From contig NZ_CP117025.1 in NCBI RefSeq assembly GCF_028551275.1, positions 2,782,001-2,846,000 on the forward strand: a DNA stretch of 64,000 nt, read 5' to 3'. The notes beneath the pieces were generated by a model. The model searched no databases, was not told where the DNA came from, and saw nothing but the letters and a program-made list of their open reading frames with translations. The position numbers were made by a program, and so were the translations under genes. Origin of the DNA: Sphingomonas hankookensis. GTDB lineage: Bacteria; Pseudomonadota; Alphaproteobacteria; Sphingomonadales; Sphingomonadaceae. Positions 10,166-18,395 of the stretch are shown piece by piece (the first letter of the stretch is position 1; each line of letters begins with the position of its first letter).

Positions 10166-10741
10166 GTGACGACCGACCTTACCCGTTCGCAACGATTGAA
10201 AGCCGCGACCGCGACGATCCACGATACGCTGGACCAGCGGATCATGGCCCTCGATCCCTTCTCGTCGCCTGCACGCTATGTCTGCTTCCTGCGCGCGCAG
10301 CAGGCGTTTCACGATGCCCTCGCGCCGCTCTATGCCGCACCCACGATGCAGGCGCTGATCCCGGATCTGGCGGAACGCGACCGATCGGCGGCGATCGCGG
10401 CGGACATTGCCGACCTCACCCTGCCGCTACCGGCTGTGCCCGACGCTCGACCGGTAGAGCCTGTCGACATGTCGACGTCGCTCGGCTGGCTCTACGTCGC
10501 CGAAGGATCGTCGCTGGGCGCGGCCTTCCTGCTGAAGGCAGCGCAGCGGATCGGCCTGTCGACCGATCATGGCGCACGCCATCTCGCCGGTCATCCCGAA
10601 GGGCGTGCGGCGCATTGGCGGCGCTTCACCGCGCGGATCGACGACGCGACGATGACTGCCGAGGACGAAGACCGCATGATCGCCGCCGCCCGCGATGCCT
10701 TTACCCGGTTCCGCACGCTGGTCGACGCCGCCTTCGCCTGA
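10166..10741 (+). CDS. Biliverdin-producing heme oxygenase
   Basis: A 191-aa protein of the bacterial heme oxygenase fold, cleaving heme to biliverdin, iron and CO. H19 in TIHDTLDQ is the likely proximal heme ligand, and GWLYVAEGSSLGAAF fits the flexible distal helix typical of BphO-type enzymes. The start is GTG 10166. No bacteriophytochrome gene is adjacent in this window, so the role could be iron release from heme or chromophore supply to a photoreceptor elsewhere. It is convergent with the TetR gene, with 4 bp between their stop codons. The upstream 60 bp contain a G+C-rich inverted repeat but no obvious promoter. Confidence 0.85.
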   Translation: MTTDLTRSQRLKAATATIHDTLDQRIMALDPFSSPARYVCFLRAQQAFHDALAPLYAAPTMQALIPDLAERDRSAAIAADIADLTLPLPAVPDARPVEPVDMSTSLGWLYVAEGSSLGAAFLLKAAQRIGLSTDHGARHLAGHPEGRAAHWRRFTARIDDATMTAEDEDRMIAAARDAFTRFRTLVDAAFA

Positions 10742-10745
10742 GGCG

Positions 10746-11339
10746 TCAATCGGCAGCGGCCGCCAGCGACTCCCGCACCCGCGTCAGCGCCATCTCCACC
10801 GGCTCGTGCTCGCCCATCAGCGCGAAGCTGCCGGTAATGTCGAACAGGCAATGACCATGCACCGTGGCGACCAGCGATCGGGCCAGCGTCGCCGCCCGAT
10901 CGGCATGATCGGGGCCCAGCGCGGCCGCGACCTCGTCGACGACGATCCGGGTCAGCTCGCCGCGCTGCCGGCCCTGCGCCTCCTCCATCACGAAATCGTC
11001 CGGCAGGTGATGTTCGTAGATCGCCCGCCACAAATTGCGGTTGGTCCTCGCGAAGGTGAAATAGCTTTCCACCAGGCAGCGGATGCGATCCTCCGGCCCG
11101 GCGGCCAGCGCCGCGGTCAGGTCGCGCGCCCATAGCTGGAATGTGCGGGTGTTGAGCGCGACCAGAAACCGGTCATAGCTGCCGAACACATTGTAGAGCG
11201 TGCCGATCGAATAACCGATCCGCTTGGCCACCTCGCGCGCGGAAAACCGGGCGAACCCAACTTCGGCCAGATGACGATGCCCTTCGGTCAGGAGCATCTG
11301 TTCGATTTCCTGCCGGCTGTGATCCGATCTGCGTCCCAT
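10746..11339 (-). CDS. TetR/AcrR family transcriptional regulator
   Basis: A 197-aa repressor-type protein. The N-terminal helix-turn-helix reads FSAREVAKRIGYSIGTLYNVFGSYDRFLVAL, a canonical TetR recognition region; the rest is the helical ligand and dimer domain. It follows the kinase-like gene on the same strand at about 50 bp. A palindrome (11344-11364) sits immediately upstream of the start codon and could be its own operator. The ligand and any other target are not evident. Confidence 0.9.
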   Translation of the reverse strand: MGRRSDHSRQEIEQMLLTEGHRHLAEVGFARFSAREVAKRIGYSIGTLYNVFGSYDRFLVALNTRTFQLWARDLTAALAAGPEDRIRCLVESYFTFARTNRNLWRAIYEHHLPDDFVMEEAQGRQRGELTRIVVDEVAAALGPDHADRAATLARSLVATVHGHCLFDITGSFALMGEHEPVEMALTRVRESLAAAAD

Positions 11340-11343
11340 CGAC

Positions 11344-11364
11344 GGTCCGATGCCATATCGGACC
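11344..11364. promoter_or_regulatory. Palindrome at the TetR gene start (candidate operator)
   Basis: GGTCCGAT-GCCAT-ATCGGACC is a perfect 8-bp inverted repeat ending 5 bp before the TetR start codon. Size and placement fit an autoregulatory TetR operator; the alternative is a hairpin ending transcription of the upstream kinase-like gene, though no T-run follows on the minus strand. Confidence 0.45.
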
Positions 11365-11388
11365 AGCCGGGTCGATCCTTCGGTGCGT

Positions 11389-12768
11389 TCAGTCCGGGGC
11401 GAACCGGCCCGGCAGCATCAGGACGAACCGCGCCCCCTGCCCCGGCGCGCTGTCGACCAGGATGTCGCCCCGCATCGCCCGCGCCAGCCGCCGCGCGATG
11501 TATAGCCCCAGCCCGCTGCCCCCCGCCTCGGTCGGGTCGACCCGCCCGAACTTCGCGAAGATGCGCTCCTGATCGGCGGGGGCAATGCCCTTGCCCTGAT
11601 CGCCGACGATCACGCAGGCATCGTCGCCGTCGCGTTCCAGCAATATCCATACCGTCCCGCCGGGCGGCGAATAGCGGACCGCATTGCCGATCAGGTTGAC
11701 CAGGATTTGCAGCACGCGGCGAAACTCGCCGCTCGCCGGCATGGCTTCGTCGAACGACGGGCGCTCGATCCGCACATCGCCCTGCGCCGCGCGCACCGCC
11801 AGCAACCCCGCCGCGCGCCGCGCGACATCGGCCAGGTCGAGGTCCTCGACCGCGACCGCGAAGTCCGCCCGCTCGATCGCCGACAGATCCTCCAGATCAT
11901 CGACCAGCCCCAGCAGATGCCGCCCCGCGCTGGCGATATCTGCAGCATAGGCGACGTAATCGTCGCGCAGCGGCCCGTCGGCCTGCGCGGACATGCTGTC
12001 GGCATTGGCGATGATCCGGCCCAGCGGATCGCGCAGCGCCCGGCCGATCCGGCGGCTGAACCCGTCGGGCAGGTCGGATGCAACCTCGTCCGGCTGCGCC
12101 GGCACGTCCCCTGGCGACAGGTCGCGTGCCGCGCCGTCGAACCCGGCGAACTGGCCATTGGCATCGGCGCGCGGCACCGCCGACAGCCGGACGCGATGCG
12201 CCGTCCCGCGGATCGCCGCTTCCTGTCCGTCGAACCACGCTTGTGCCGCCAGCGCGCTCAGGATCGGAAAGCCCCCATCGCCATCGTCGTTCAGCGCGAA
12301 CAGCCGCGTGATCGGCTGGCCCAGCACCGCCTGCGGATCGAAGCCCAGCCGGGCGGCGGCATGATCCGACACATGGGTCAGGTGCAGCGCGGCATCGGTG
12401 GTCCATAGCCAGTCGGCATCCGAACGCAGGAAATCCGCCTCGCGCCGATGCGCCGGCTCGGCCTCCCACGGTGCGCCCGCCTGCCAGCCGCTCACCTCCA
12501 GCCTGATGCCCAGCTCGTCCGGCTCGGCCCGCACCGTCAGCGCGATATCGTCCTCGCCATCGGCGGCGACGATCGGGCGGGTGAGCGCGATGCCCAGCCG
12601 CTGCACCAGCCGCACCAGCGCGGCGATCTGCGGCACCGCGACCGGCTGTCCCGGGGCACCGCCGGCGCGGCGGTTCAGTTCGGCCAGACGCGGCTCGGCA
12701 TCGAGCAGCAGCCCGTCGGCCGACAATCGTCCGATCGCGGGCGCCGCACCGGGGCGATGATCGTTCAC
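11389..12768 (-). CDS. PAS histidine-kinase-like protein lacking the phospho-acceptor His
   Basis: A 459-aa cytoplasmic protein. Start GTG 12768 overlaps the stop of the upstream DUF2336 gene (GTGA). It has an N-terminal region of unknown fold, a PAS domain (about 112-215), a dimerisation region (235-300) and an HATPase domain with N-box residues N358 and N362 (NLIGNAVRYSPPGG), DQGKGI (390-395) and GGSGLGLYI (417-424). The H-box reads GRALRDPL (242-249): Arg243, codon CGG, stands where SHELRTPL has its His. ATP-binding motifs look intact. It may therefore be a signalling pseudokinase, as known for DivL, which has Tyr at this place. No response regulator is adjacent. Confidence 0.85.
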   Translation of the reverse strand: MNDHRPGAAPAIGRLSADGLLLDAEPRLAELNRRAGGAPGQPVAVPQIAALVRLVQRLGIALTRPIVAADGEDDIALTVRAEPDELGIRLEVSGWQAGAPWEAEPAHRREADFLRSDADWLWTTDAALHLTHVSDHAAARLGFDPQAVLGQPITRLFALNDDGDGGFPILSALAAQAWFDGQEAAIRGTAHRVRLSAVPRADANGQFAGFDGAARDLSPGDVPAQPDEVASDLPDGFSRRIGRALRDPLGRIIANADSMSAQADGPLRDDYVAYAADIASAGRHLLGLVDDLEDLSAIERADFAVAVEDLDLADVARRAAGLLAVRAAQGDVRIERPSFDEAMPASGEFRRVLQILVNLIGNAVRYSPPGGTVWILLERDGDDACVIVGDQGKGIAPADQERIFAKFGRVDPTEAGGSGLGLYIARRLARAMRGDILVDSAPGQGARFVLMLPGRFAPD

Positions 12769-13859
12769 GCCCCCGCCCCCAGCGCCAGCATCGCCGCGTG
12801 ATAATCGGCATCCAGCGCCATCGGCGCCAGCGCGATGCGCGCGGCGTCGGGCGTCACTTCCATGATGACGTCGATCCGATCGGCGAACCCCTCGACATCG
12901 CGTACCGGTTCGGACTCGGCCAGTGCAAAGCCGATCCGCGCGATCGTCGCCCGGTCGACCGCGAGCGCGCGCAGCACGACCCAGAGCCGCGCACCGTCCG
13001 GGTCGATCACCAGATCGCGCACCCGTTCGAACGCCAGCCCGCTCGCCCGCGCGACCAGTGCCGTGAACAGGATCAGCCGCCCGTCGCCGATCGCCTCGGC
13101 CAGCAAGGCCCCGACTTCCTCGCCCTGCGGCTCGATCGCCTGCGCCAACCGCATCGCGGCGACCTCCAGCGGGACCAGCTCGCTCTGCGCGTCGATCGCC
13201 CGTCGCACCGACTCGGCCAGCGCCGCATCGACCATCGCGATCTGCTCGCCCGCACCCGCCATCTCGCGCAGCGCCGCCGCGACCCACCATGCCAGTCGCG
13301 CGTACAGCGGCCGGACCAGTTCGACCGCCGCCGGAACTCCCACGACCATGCCCCCGCGCCGCGCCTGCGCCGCCAGCATCGACACGGCCGCCGCGGCGAC
13401 CAGCCGGTCGCTCGACTGCGCCAGCCGCGCGACCATCGTCGGCCCGTCGCCAGCGCCCGTGACCATCACCGGCAACCCCTGCGCGATCGCATCCAGCCGC
13501 ACCCGCGCGAACAACTCGCCGAACAGCGCCGGGTCGCGGAACAGCCCGGCCCGCACCACCCGGTCGAACGGCGATCCCGCCCCGCGCAGCCCCTGCGCCA
13601 GCGCCGCCTGCCCCCGCGCGGTCAACAGCCGGATGGCGTGATCCCGCACCGTCGCATCGATGCCGCCGACCATCGCCCGCATCACCGCGTCCAGCGCGGC
13701 GGCGGTCCGGTCGTCGATCCGCGCATCGTCGGGCAGATGGAAATGCTCGGCCGCCGCGCGCAGCCGCCGATGCCCCGCCCGCTCCGCTGCAGCGACATGG
13801 TCCAGCAGCAGAATGGCGGCAGCGCTGGCCTCGCGGGAATCGATCGGGTCGATGGACAT
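12765..13859 (-). CDS. DUF2336 domain protein
   Basis: A 364-aa soluble, Ala-rich helical protein resembling the alphaproteobacterial DUF2336 family, whose function is largely unknown. The sequence is a series of amphipathic helices, giving a HEAT-repeat-like appearance, with no catalytic motif that I can see. ATG 13859 follows a 35-bp intergenic gap containing TTAACC-N6-GGTTAA. It is translationally coupled to the kinase-like protein, suggesting that the two work together. Confidence 0.75.
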   Translation of the reverse strand: MSIDPIDSREASAAAILLLDHVAAAERAGHRRLRAAAEHFHLPDDARIDDRTAAALDAVMRAMVGGIDATVRDHAIRLLTARGQAALAQGLRGAGSPFDRVVRAGLFRDPALFGELFARVRLDAIAQGLPVMVTGAGDGPTMVARLAQSSDRLVAAAAVSMLAAQARRGGMVVGVPAAVELVRPLYARLAWWVAAALREMAGAGEQIAMVDAALAESVRRAIDAQSELVPLEVAAMRLAQAIEPQGEEVGALLAEAIGDGRLILFTALVARASGLAFERVRDLVIDPDGARLWVVLRALAVDRATIARIGFALAESEPVRDVEGFADRIDVIMEVTPDAARIALAPMALDADYHAAMLALGAGA

Positions 13860-13869
13860 GGTTCCGGCT

Positions 13870-13887
13870 TTAACCTTACCCGGTTAA
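13870..13887. promoter_or_regulatory. Inverted repeat TTAACC-N6-GGTTAA upstream of the DUF2336 gene
   Basis: A perfect 6-bp inverted repeat 11 bp upstream of the DUF2336 start codon. TTAACC is also the half-site of CtrA boxes, but the spacing (10 bp between the TTAA cores) differs from the usual 7 bp. It could bind a dimeric regulator. Confidence 0.4.
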
Positions 13888-13894
13888 GGCTAAG

Positions 13895-15067
13895 CTAAGC
13901 CTCGCGCCGCAGATTTTCGATGGCGTGGGCAAGGGTAATGCCCGCGTGCAGCGCGACCAACGCCAGCCCGATCGTCGATGTTCCCGCCAGTGCGAACGGT
14001 GCGAGCAGTACCAACGCCGTCGCCGGCGTCGCGGCCCAGGGCGGGCGGACGGCGGGCGAGCGCCGCGCGAGGATCGTCGCCGCCACGCCGACCAGCGCCA
14101 GCACCCCCGCCGTCCCGGCCTGCACGATCAGCGACTGGACCAGCCCGATGCCCAGCACCCCGGCCACGCCGAACACATCGACCCCGCGTTCCTGCCACGC
14201 GGCATGCCCGTCCTCGCCGCGCAACCATCCGAGCAGCGACCCGGCCGACAGCACGACCATCGCCAGGAACAGCAGCACCGTCGCCGCCCCCGCACTCCAG
14301 AACGGGATCGCCGCCAGCCCCGCGACGCCCAGCACCCCGCCCGCCGCACCGATCGCGACATCGGGCACCTTGCGCCGCACCAGCAGCGGCAGCAGCAACC
14401 GCGACACGGGCGTGAAGACGTACCGGTCGATCCACCCCGTCCGCTGTTCGGCCAGCGACGCCAGCACGTCCTTGCTCCGCACCTCCAGCGTGCCCGCATC
14501 GCGCTCCACGCCATGTCCCGAGCGCACCGCCTTGGCCGGCAGCAGGACATGCGCCGCGCGTGCCTGGGTCGCGACGCGCAGCAGCGTCGACTGAAAATCA
14601 TATTCGCGCGGCAGCCGGGCGGCATCGTCCAGCCGGTCGACCGACAGCGTCGCGACCCCGGCCCAGCAATGCTCGGCATCGACCCGCTCGACCGAGGTCG
14701 CATCGCCGGTCGGCGTGACCAGCAGCGTGTCGACCGGCTCCAGCGCCATCCCCTCGACCACCGCGTCGGTCGTGACCAGCCCGTCGGCCAGCGCGACGAT
14801 GGTGGCGAGCGGGTGGACCTTCGCCTTCGCTTCCTCGGCCGACCGCACGATATCGACCGTCGCCCCGCGCCGCCCGATCCGGTTGACCGCCGCCGCCAGC
14901 GCGGGCGTCACCCGCCCGACCGCGACCAGCAACTGCCCGGCACCGGCCGCGACCAGCAGCCGCGCCTGATATTCGATCAGGGTCATGCCGCCAAAGGGCA
15001 ATGTCGCCGCCAGCACGCCGGGCTGGTGTTCGGCTTCTTCGGTCGCGAAAATCAGGCCGGTCAGCAT
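13895..15067 (-). CDS. Degenerate nucleotidyltransferase-like / membrane fusion protein
   Basis: A 390-aa protein. The N-terminal 190 residues have the layout of a GT-A nucleotidyltransferase (MTLIEYQARLLVAAGAGQLLVAVG, LATIVALADGLVT), but the usual glycine-rich AAGxGxR start is absent. Residue 211 onward (GWIDRYVFTPVSRLLLPLLV) resembles the entry to a CDP-alcohol phosphatidyltransferase domain and continues into several hydrophobic helices. The Asp-rich DGxxAR...D..D catalytic motif is not visible. The order resembles archaeal inositol-phosphate cytidylyltransferase/phosphotransferase fusions with both active sites eroded. Function is unknown. It lies 9 bp after anmK, probably co-transcribed. 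Confidence 0.65.
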   Translation of the reverse strand: MLTGLIFATEEAEHQPGVLAATLPFGGMTLIEYQARLLVAAGAGQLLVAVGRVTPALAAAVNRIGRRGATVDIVRSAEEAKAKVHPLATIVALADGLVTTDAVVEGMALEPVDTLLVTPTGDATSVERVDAEHCWAGVATLSVDRLDDAARLPREYDFQSTLLRVATQARAAHVLLPAKAVRSGHGVERDAGTLEVRSKDVLASLAEQRTGWIDRYVFTPVSRLLLPLLVRRKVPDVAIGAAGGVLGVAGLAAIPFWSAGAATVLLFLAMVVLSAGSLLGWLRGEDGHAAWQERGVDVFGVAGVLGIGLVQSLIVQAGTAGVLALVGVAATILARRSPAVRPPWAATPATALVLLAPFALAGTSTIGLALVALHAGITLAHAIENLRREA

Positions 15068-15076
15068 GAAGGGCCG

Positions 15077-16216
15077 TTAAGCGCTGACGAGCCGCAGCGC
15101 CAGCCCCGCGCGCGGTGCCGGATACAGCACGCCGCCGGTCAGCGGCGCCGCCACGCCGGTCGTCCCCGGAAAGGTGATCGGCAGCCCTTTGAGCGACCGC
15201 ACCGCCAGATAGGCGAACCCCTCCGCCTCCAGCGCATCGCCGTCCCAGCCCAGCACGTCGCTCGGCTCGGCCGTCACGCCGCACCGCTCGCCGATCATGC
15301 GCAGCATCACCGGATTATGCCGCCCGCCGCCGCCGACCAACAGCCGCTTCGGCCGCGCCGGCAACTGGTCGAGCGCCTCGGCAACACAGGCGGCGGTAAA
15401 GGCGGTCAGCGTCGCCGCCCCGTCCGCCGCCGACAGCCCGCGCGCCGGCTGGATGGTGAAGTCGTGCCGGTCCAAGGACTTGGGGTGCGGCAGTTCGAAG
15501 AACGGATGGTCGAGCATCGCGGTCAGCACCGCCTCGTCCACCTTGCCACCCGCCGCCAGCGCCCCGCCTTCGTCGTAGCGCGCGCCGCTCTCCGCCTCGA
15601 CCCAGCTGTCGACCAGTCCGTTGGCCGGCCCGGTATCGAACGCGATCAGCTCGTCGCCCTCGCCGACATAGGTGACGTTGCCGACCCCGCCAAGGTTCAG
15701 CACCGCCACCGGCTTGTCCATGCCCGCCGCCCGCGCCGCGTGATAGATGGGCAGCAACGGCGCGCCCTGCCCGCCGGCCTTCACGTCCGCCACGCGCAGA
15801 TCGGCGACGACGTCGATCCCGGTCGCGGCCGCCAGCGCCGCACCATCGCCCAGCTGCCACGTCCAGCCCTTGTCCGGGCGATGCGCCACCGTCTGTCCGT
15901 GATAGCCGATCACGTCGACGCTCCGCGCCTCGACGCCGGCCTTCTCCAGCAGCGCGGTGACGGCGGCGGCGTGGGTGCGGGTCAGCAGTTCCTCCGCCCG
16001 CTCGATCAGCGGATGCTCGCCCGGATCGTCGAACAGCAGCGCCAGTTCGGTCGCGGACGCCAGGGTCGCACGATCCTCGTCGCTATAGGGCGTGCCGACG
16101 AACGCGACCGGCCGCACCTCCCCCTCGCCATCGGTCTCGATCAGTGCCGCGTCGATCCCGTCGAGCGAGGTTCCAGACATCAGGCCGATCGCAAGCAAGG
16201 GGGCATCTCCGCGCAA
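15077..16216 (-). CDS. anmK: Anhydro-N-acetylmuramic acid kinase AnmK
   Basis: A 379-aa kinase of murein recycling that opens the 1,6-anhydro ring of anhydro-MurNAc while phosphorylating it to MurNAc-6-phosphate. The family signature [17 protein letters not shown] is near the N-terminus, followed by [31 protein letters not shown] and [11 protein letters not shown]. The start is TTG: either 16216 or, better placed 8 bp after GGAG, TTG 16198, which gives the shorter N-terminus usual for AnmK. It is divergent from tyrS. Confidence 0.95.
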   Translation of the reverse strand: MRGDAPLLAIGLMSGTSLDGIDAALIETDGEGEVRPVAFVGTPYSDEDRATLASATELALLFDDPGEHPLIERAEELLTRTHAAAVTALLEKAGVEARSVDVIGYHGQTVAHRPDKGWTWQLGDGAALAAATGIDVVADLRVADVKAGGQGAPLLPIYHAARAAGMDKPVAVLNLGGVGNVTYVGEGDELIAFDTGPANGLVDSWVEAESGARYDEGGALAAGGKVDEAVLTAMLDHPFFELPHPKSLDRHDFTIQPARGLSAADGAATLTAFTAACVAEALDQLPARPKRLLVGGGGRHNPVMLRMIGERCGVTAEPSDVLGWDGDALEAEGFAYLAVRSLKGLPITFPGTTGVAAPLTGGVLYPAPRAGLALRLVSA

Positions 16217-16299
16217 ATGGACATTCTCAATATCGCCTGAACCGTGCCGAAGTCGAGATACGTGGACTTGGGTGCGCCCGCGACGCTAAGGGAACGCGC

Positions 16300-17523
16300 A
16301 TGACCTATTCGTCCGACCTGCTCAACACCCTGTCCGAACGGGGCTATATCCATCAGCTGACCGACGCCGCCGGCCTCGACGCGCTGGCGAGCGAGCAGGT
16401 CGTGCCCGGCTATATCGGCTTCGATCCGACCGCCCCGTCGCTGCACGTCGGCAGCCTGGTGCAGATCATGCTGCTGCGCCGGATGCAGCAGACCGGCCAC
16501 AAGCCGATCGTGCTGATGGGCGGCGGCACCGGCAAGATCGGCGATCCGAGCTTCAAGGACGAAGCGCGCAAGCTGCTGGCCGAGGACGGCATCGCCAGCA
16601 ACGTCGCGTCGATCAAGCGCATCTTCGAACGCTTCCTGACCTTCGGCGACGGACCTTCGGACGCGGTGATGGTCGACAATGCCGACTGGCTCGACAAGCT
16701 GGAATACATCCCGTTCCTGCGCGAGGTCGGGCAGCATTTCAGCGTCAACCGGATGCTGTCGTTCGATTCGGTAAAGCTGCGCCTCGACCGCGAACAGTCG
16801 CTGTCCTTCCTCGAATTCAACTACATGATCCTGCAGGCCTACGACTTCCGCGAATTGTCCAGCCGCCATGGATGCCGCATGCAGATGGGCGGCAGCGACC
16901 AGTGGGGCAATATCGTCAACGGCATCGAACTGTCGCGCCGCATGGACGGGACCGACGTCTATGGCGTCACCACCCCGCTCATCACCACGGCGGACGGTGG
17001 CAAGATGGGCAAGACAATGTCGGGCGCGGTGTGGCTGCACGAGGATCAGCTGCCCCATTTCGATTACTGGCAATTCTGGCGCAACACCGACGACCGCGAC
17101 GTCGGCCGTTTCCTCCGCCTGTTCACAGACCTGCCACTCGATGAAATCGCCCGGCTCGAAGCGTTGCAGGGCGCCGAGATCAACGAGGCCAAGAAGATCC
17201 TCGCCAACGAAGCCACCGCCATGTGCCGCGGCGCCGACGCCGCCGCCGGTGCGGCCGAGACGGCACGCCGGACCTTCGAGGAGGGATCGGCAGGCGACAC
17301 GCTGCCGACCTTCGCGGTGGCGGGCGGGATCACCGTGGTCGACGCGCTGGTCGCGCTGGGCCTCGCCGCGTCGAAGGGTGAAGCGCGCCGCCTGATCAAG
17401 GGCGGTGGCGCACGGGTCGATGGCGAAAAGGTCGTCGACGAAGCGCAGCTGATCGCGGTGGAAGCGCCGGTGCGGGTATCGGCGGGCAAGAAGCATCACG
17501 GGCTGCTGACGCCGGCGGGGTAA
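16300..17523 (+). CDS. tyrS: Tyrosyl-tRNA synthetase
   Basis: A 407-aa class I aminoacyl-tRNA synthetase attaching Tyr to tRNA-Tyr. The HIGH-type motif is HVGS (49-52, in [13 protein letters not shown]), and the KMSKS loop is KMGKTMSG. The C-terminal S4-like RNA-binding region includes [22 protein letters not shown] 16300 has AAGGGAA about 6 bp upstream. Length is normal. A large palindromic repeat begins 20 bp after the stop. Confidence 0.97.
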   Translation: MTYSSDLLNTLSERGYIHQLTDAAGLDALASEQVVPGYIGFDPTAPSLHVGSLVQIMLLRRMQQTGHKPIVLMGGGTGKIGDPSFKDEARKLLAEDGIASNVASIKRIFERFLTFGDGPSDAVMVDNADWLDKLEYIPFLREVGQHFSVNRMLSFDSVKLRLDREQSLSFLEFNYMILQAYDFRELSSRHGCRMQMGGSDQWGNIVNGIELSRRMDGTDVYGVTTPLITTADGGKMGKTMSGAVWLHEDQLPHFDYWQFWRNTDDRDVGRFLRLFTDLPLDEIARLEALQGAEINEAKKILANEATAMCRGADAAAGAAETARRTFEEGSAGDTLPTFAVAGGITVVDALVALGLAASKGEARRLIKGGGARVDGEKVVDEAQLIAVEAPVRVSAGKKHHGLLTPAG

Positions 17524-17543
17524 GGCAGCTTAGCCCCGCCCAC

Positions 17544-17665
17544 CCCGTTCGGTTCGAGCAGCTTCGAGCCTGTCGAGAAGCGCCCGTCGAGAACCCGGTC
17601 ATTTGGGCAACCCCTTCTCGACTACGGTTCCCGACAAGCTCGAACCTACGCTCGAAGCGAACGGG
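17544..17665. repeat. Large palindromic repeat, copy A (122 bp)
   Basis: Imperfect inverted repeat starting CCCGTTCGGTTCGAGCAGCT and ending with its complement, with an inner TGTCGAGAA/TTCTCGAC pairing. Homologous copies occur at 42851-42958 and 54293-54414, and a deleted remnant near 33118-33150. It sits between the convergent tyrS and DMT-transporter genes and can form a long hairpin on either strand. Confidence 0.85.
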
Positions 17666-17693
17666 TGGAGATAAGGATTGAGGCGAGCGCACC

Positions 17694-18134
17694 CTACCCC
17701 CGCCGAACCAACACCGCCCCAACCAACACCAACGCCACCCCAATTAGCCGCACCCCACTGATCGGCGCCTTGGGCAACCCGATCAACCCGAACCGATCGA
17801 TCACCAGCGCCGCGACCAGCTGCGTCGCGATCATGATCGTCAGCATCGACGCCAGCCCCAGCCGCGGCGCGGCAAAGGCCGCCGCCAACACGAAGAACGC
17901 CCCATACGCCCCGCCCAGAAACATCCACGACCGCGCCTCGCGCAGGTTCGCCAGCGGCGTCCGATCGGCGATCAACCACACCCCGATCAGGATCAGCGTC
18001 CCCACCGCAAACGACACCAGCGCCGCGAGCAACACCGACCCGATACTCCGCCCCAGCGCGGCATTGGTCGGCGGCTGCACGGCAAGGCCGATACCACCCA
18101 GCAGGGCGACGAGGAGCGGAGCAAGGGCGTTCAT
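17694..18134 (-). CDS. Small DMT-superfamily membrane protein (YdcZ/DUF606 type)
   Basis: A 146-aa protein of about five hydrophobic helices, matching the half-size DMT family formerly called DUF606/YdcZ. GGIGLAVQPPTNAALGR near the N-terminus and GAYGAFFVLAAAFAAPRLG in the middle are typical of this family. ATG 18134 is preferred over an upstream GTG because it gives the usual short N-terminus. The substrate is unknown; these proteins probably dimerise. Confidence 0.85.
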   Translation of the reverse strand: MNALAPLLVALLGGIGLAVQPPTNAALGRSIGSVLLAALVSFAVGTLILIGVWLIADRTPLANLREARSWMFLGGAYGAFFVLAAAFAAPRLGLASMLTIMIATQLVAALVIDRFGLIGLPKAPISGVRLIGVALVLVGAVLVRRG

Positions 18135-18174
18135 GGCGCGGGAGCTATCCGCTTGATCCCGCACGAGCAACTAT

Positions 18175-18384
18175 CGTCATTCCGGCGAAAGCCGGAATCC
18201 ACGGATGCGGAGACGTAGCGGCTCCATCGAGAACGCCCGACACAATGGATTCCGGCCTCCGCCGGAATGACGGTGGCTTAGTGGCAAGCCACGCTGTCCT
18301 TCCGGTACCCTCGCGAAGGCGGGGGTCCAGGGTAACAAGGCGCAACGACCGCGGCTCTGGATCCCCGCCTGCGCGGGGATACGG
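18175..18384. repeat. Two adjacent REP-type palindromes
   Basis: The unit at 18175-18273 is bounded by GTCATTCCGGCGAAAGCCGG and its complement near 18250-18273. A second unit (about 18305-18384) has GCGAAGGCGGGGGTCCAGGG against GGATCCCCGCCTGCGC. They fill the gap between recG and the DMT gene. No gene is seen here. Confidence 0.8.
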
Positions 18385-18395
18385 CCTATGGCCGA

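Noticed and set aside
7274..10312. About 1000-codon antisense frame opposite cheB and the 565-aa gene
   Set aside because: Composition is that of a shadow frame and it spans several well-supported genes.
12769..13290. N-terminal extension of the kinase-like protein
   Set aside because: The extended frame is Gly/Arg-rich antiphase sequence of the DUF2336 gene; the GTG at 12768 in a GTGA overlap is a better start.
13925..16240. 771-codon plus-strand frame opposite anmK and the fusion gene
   Set aside because: Arg/Gln/Pro-rich antisense reading; anmK motifs on the minus strand are unambiguous.
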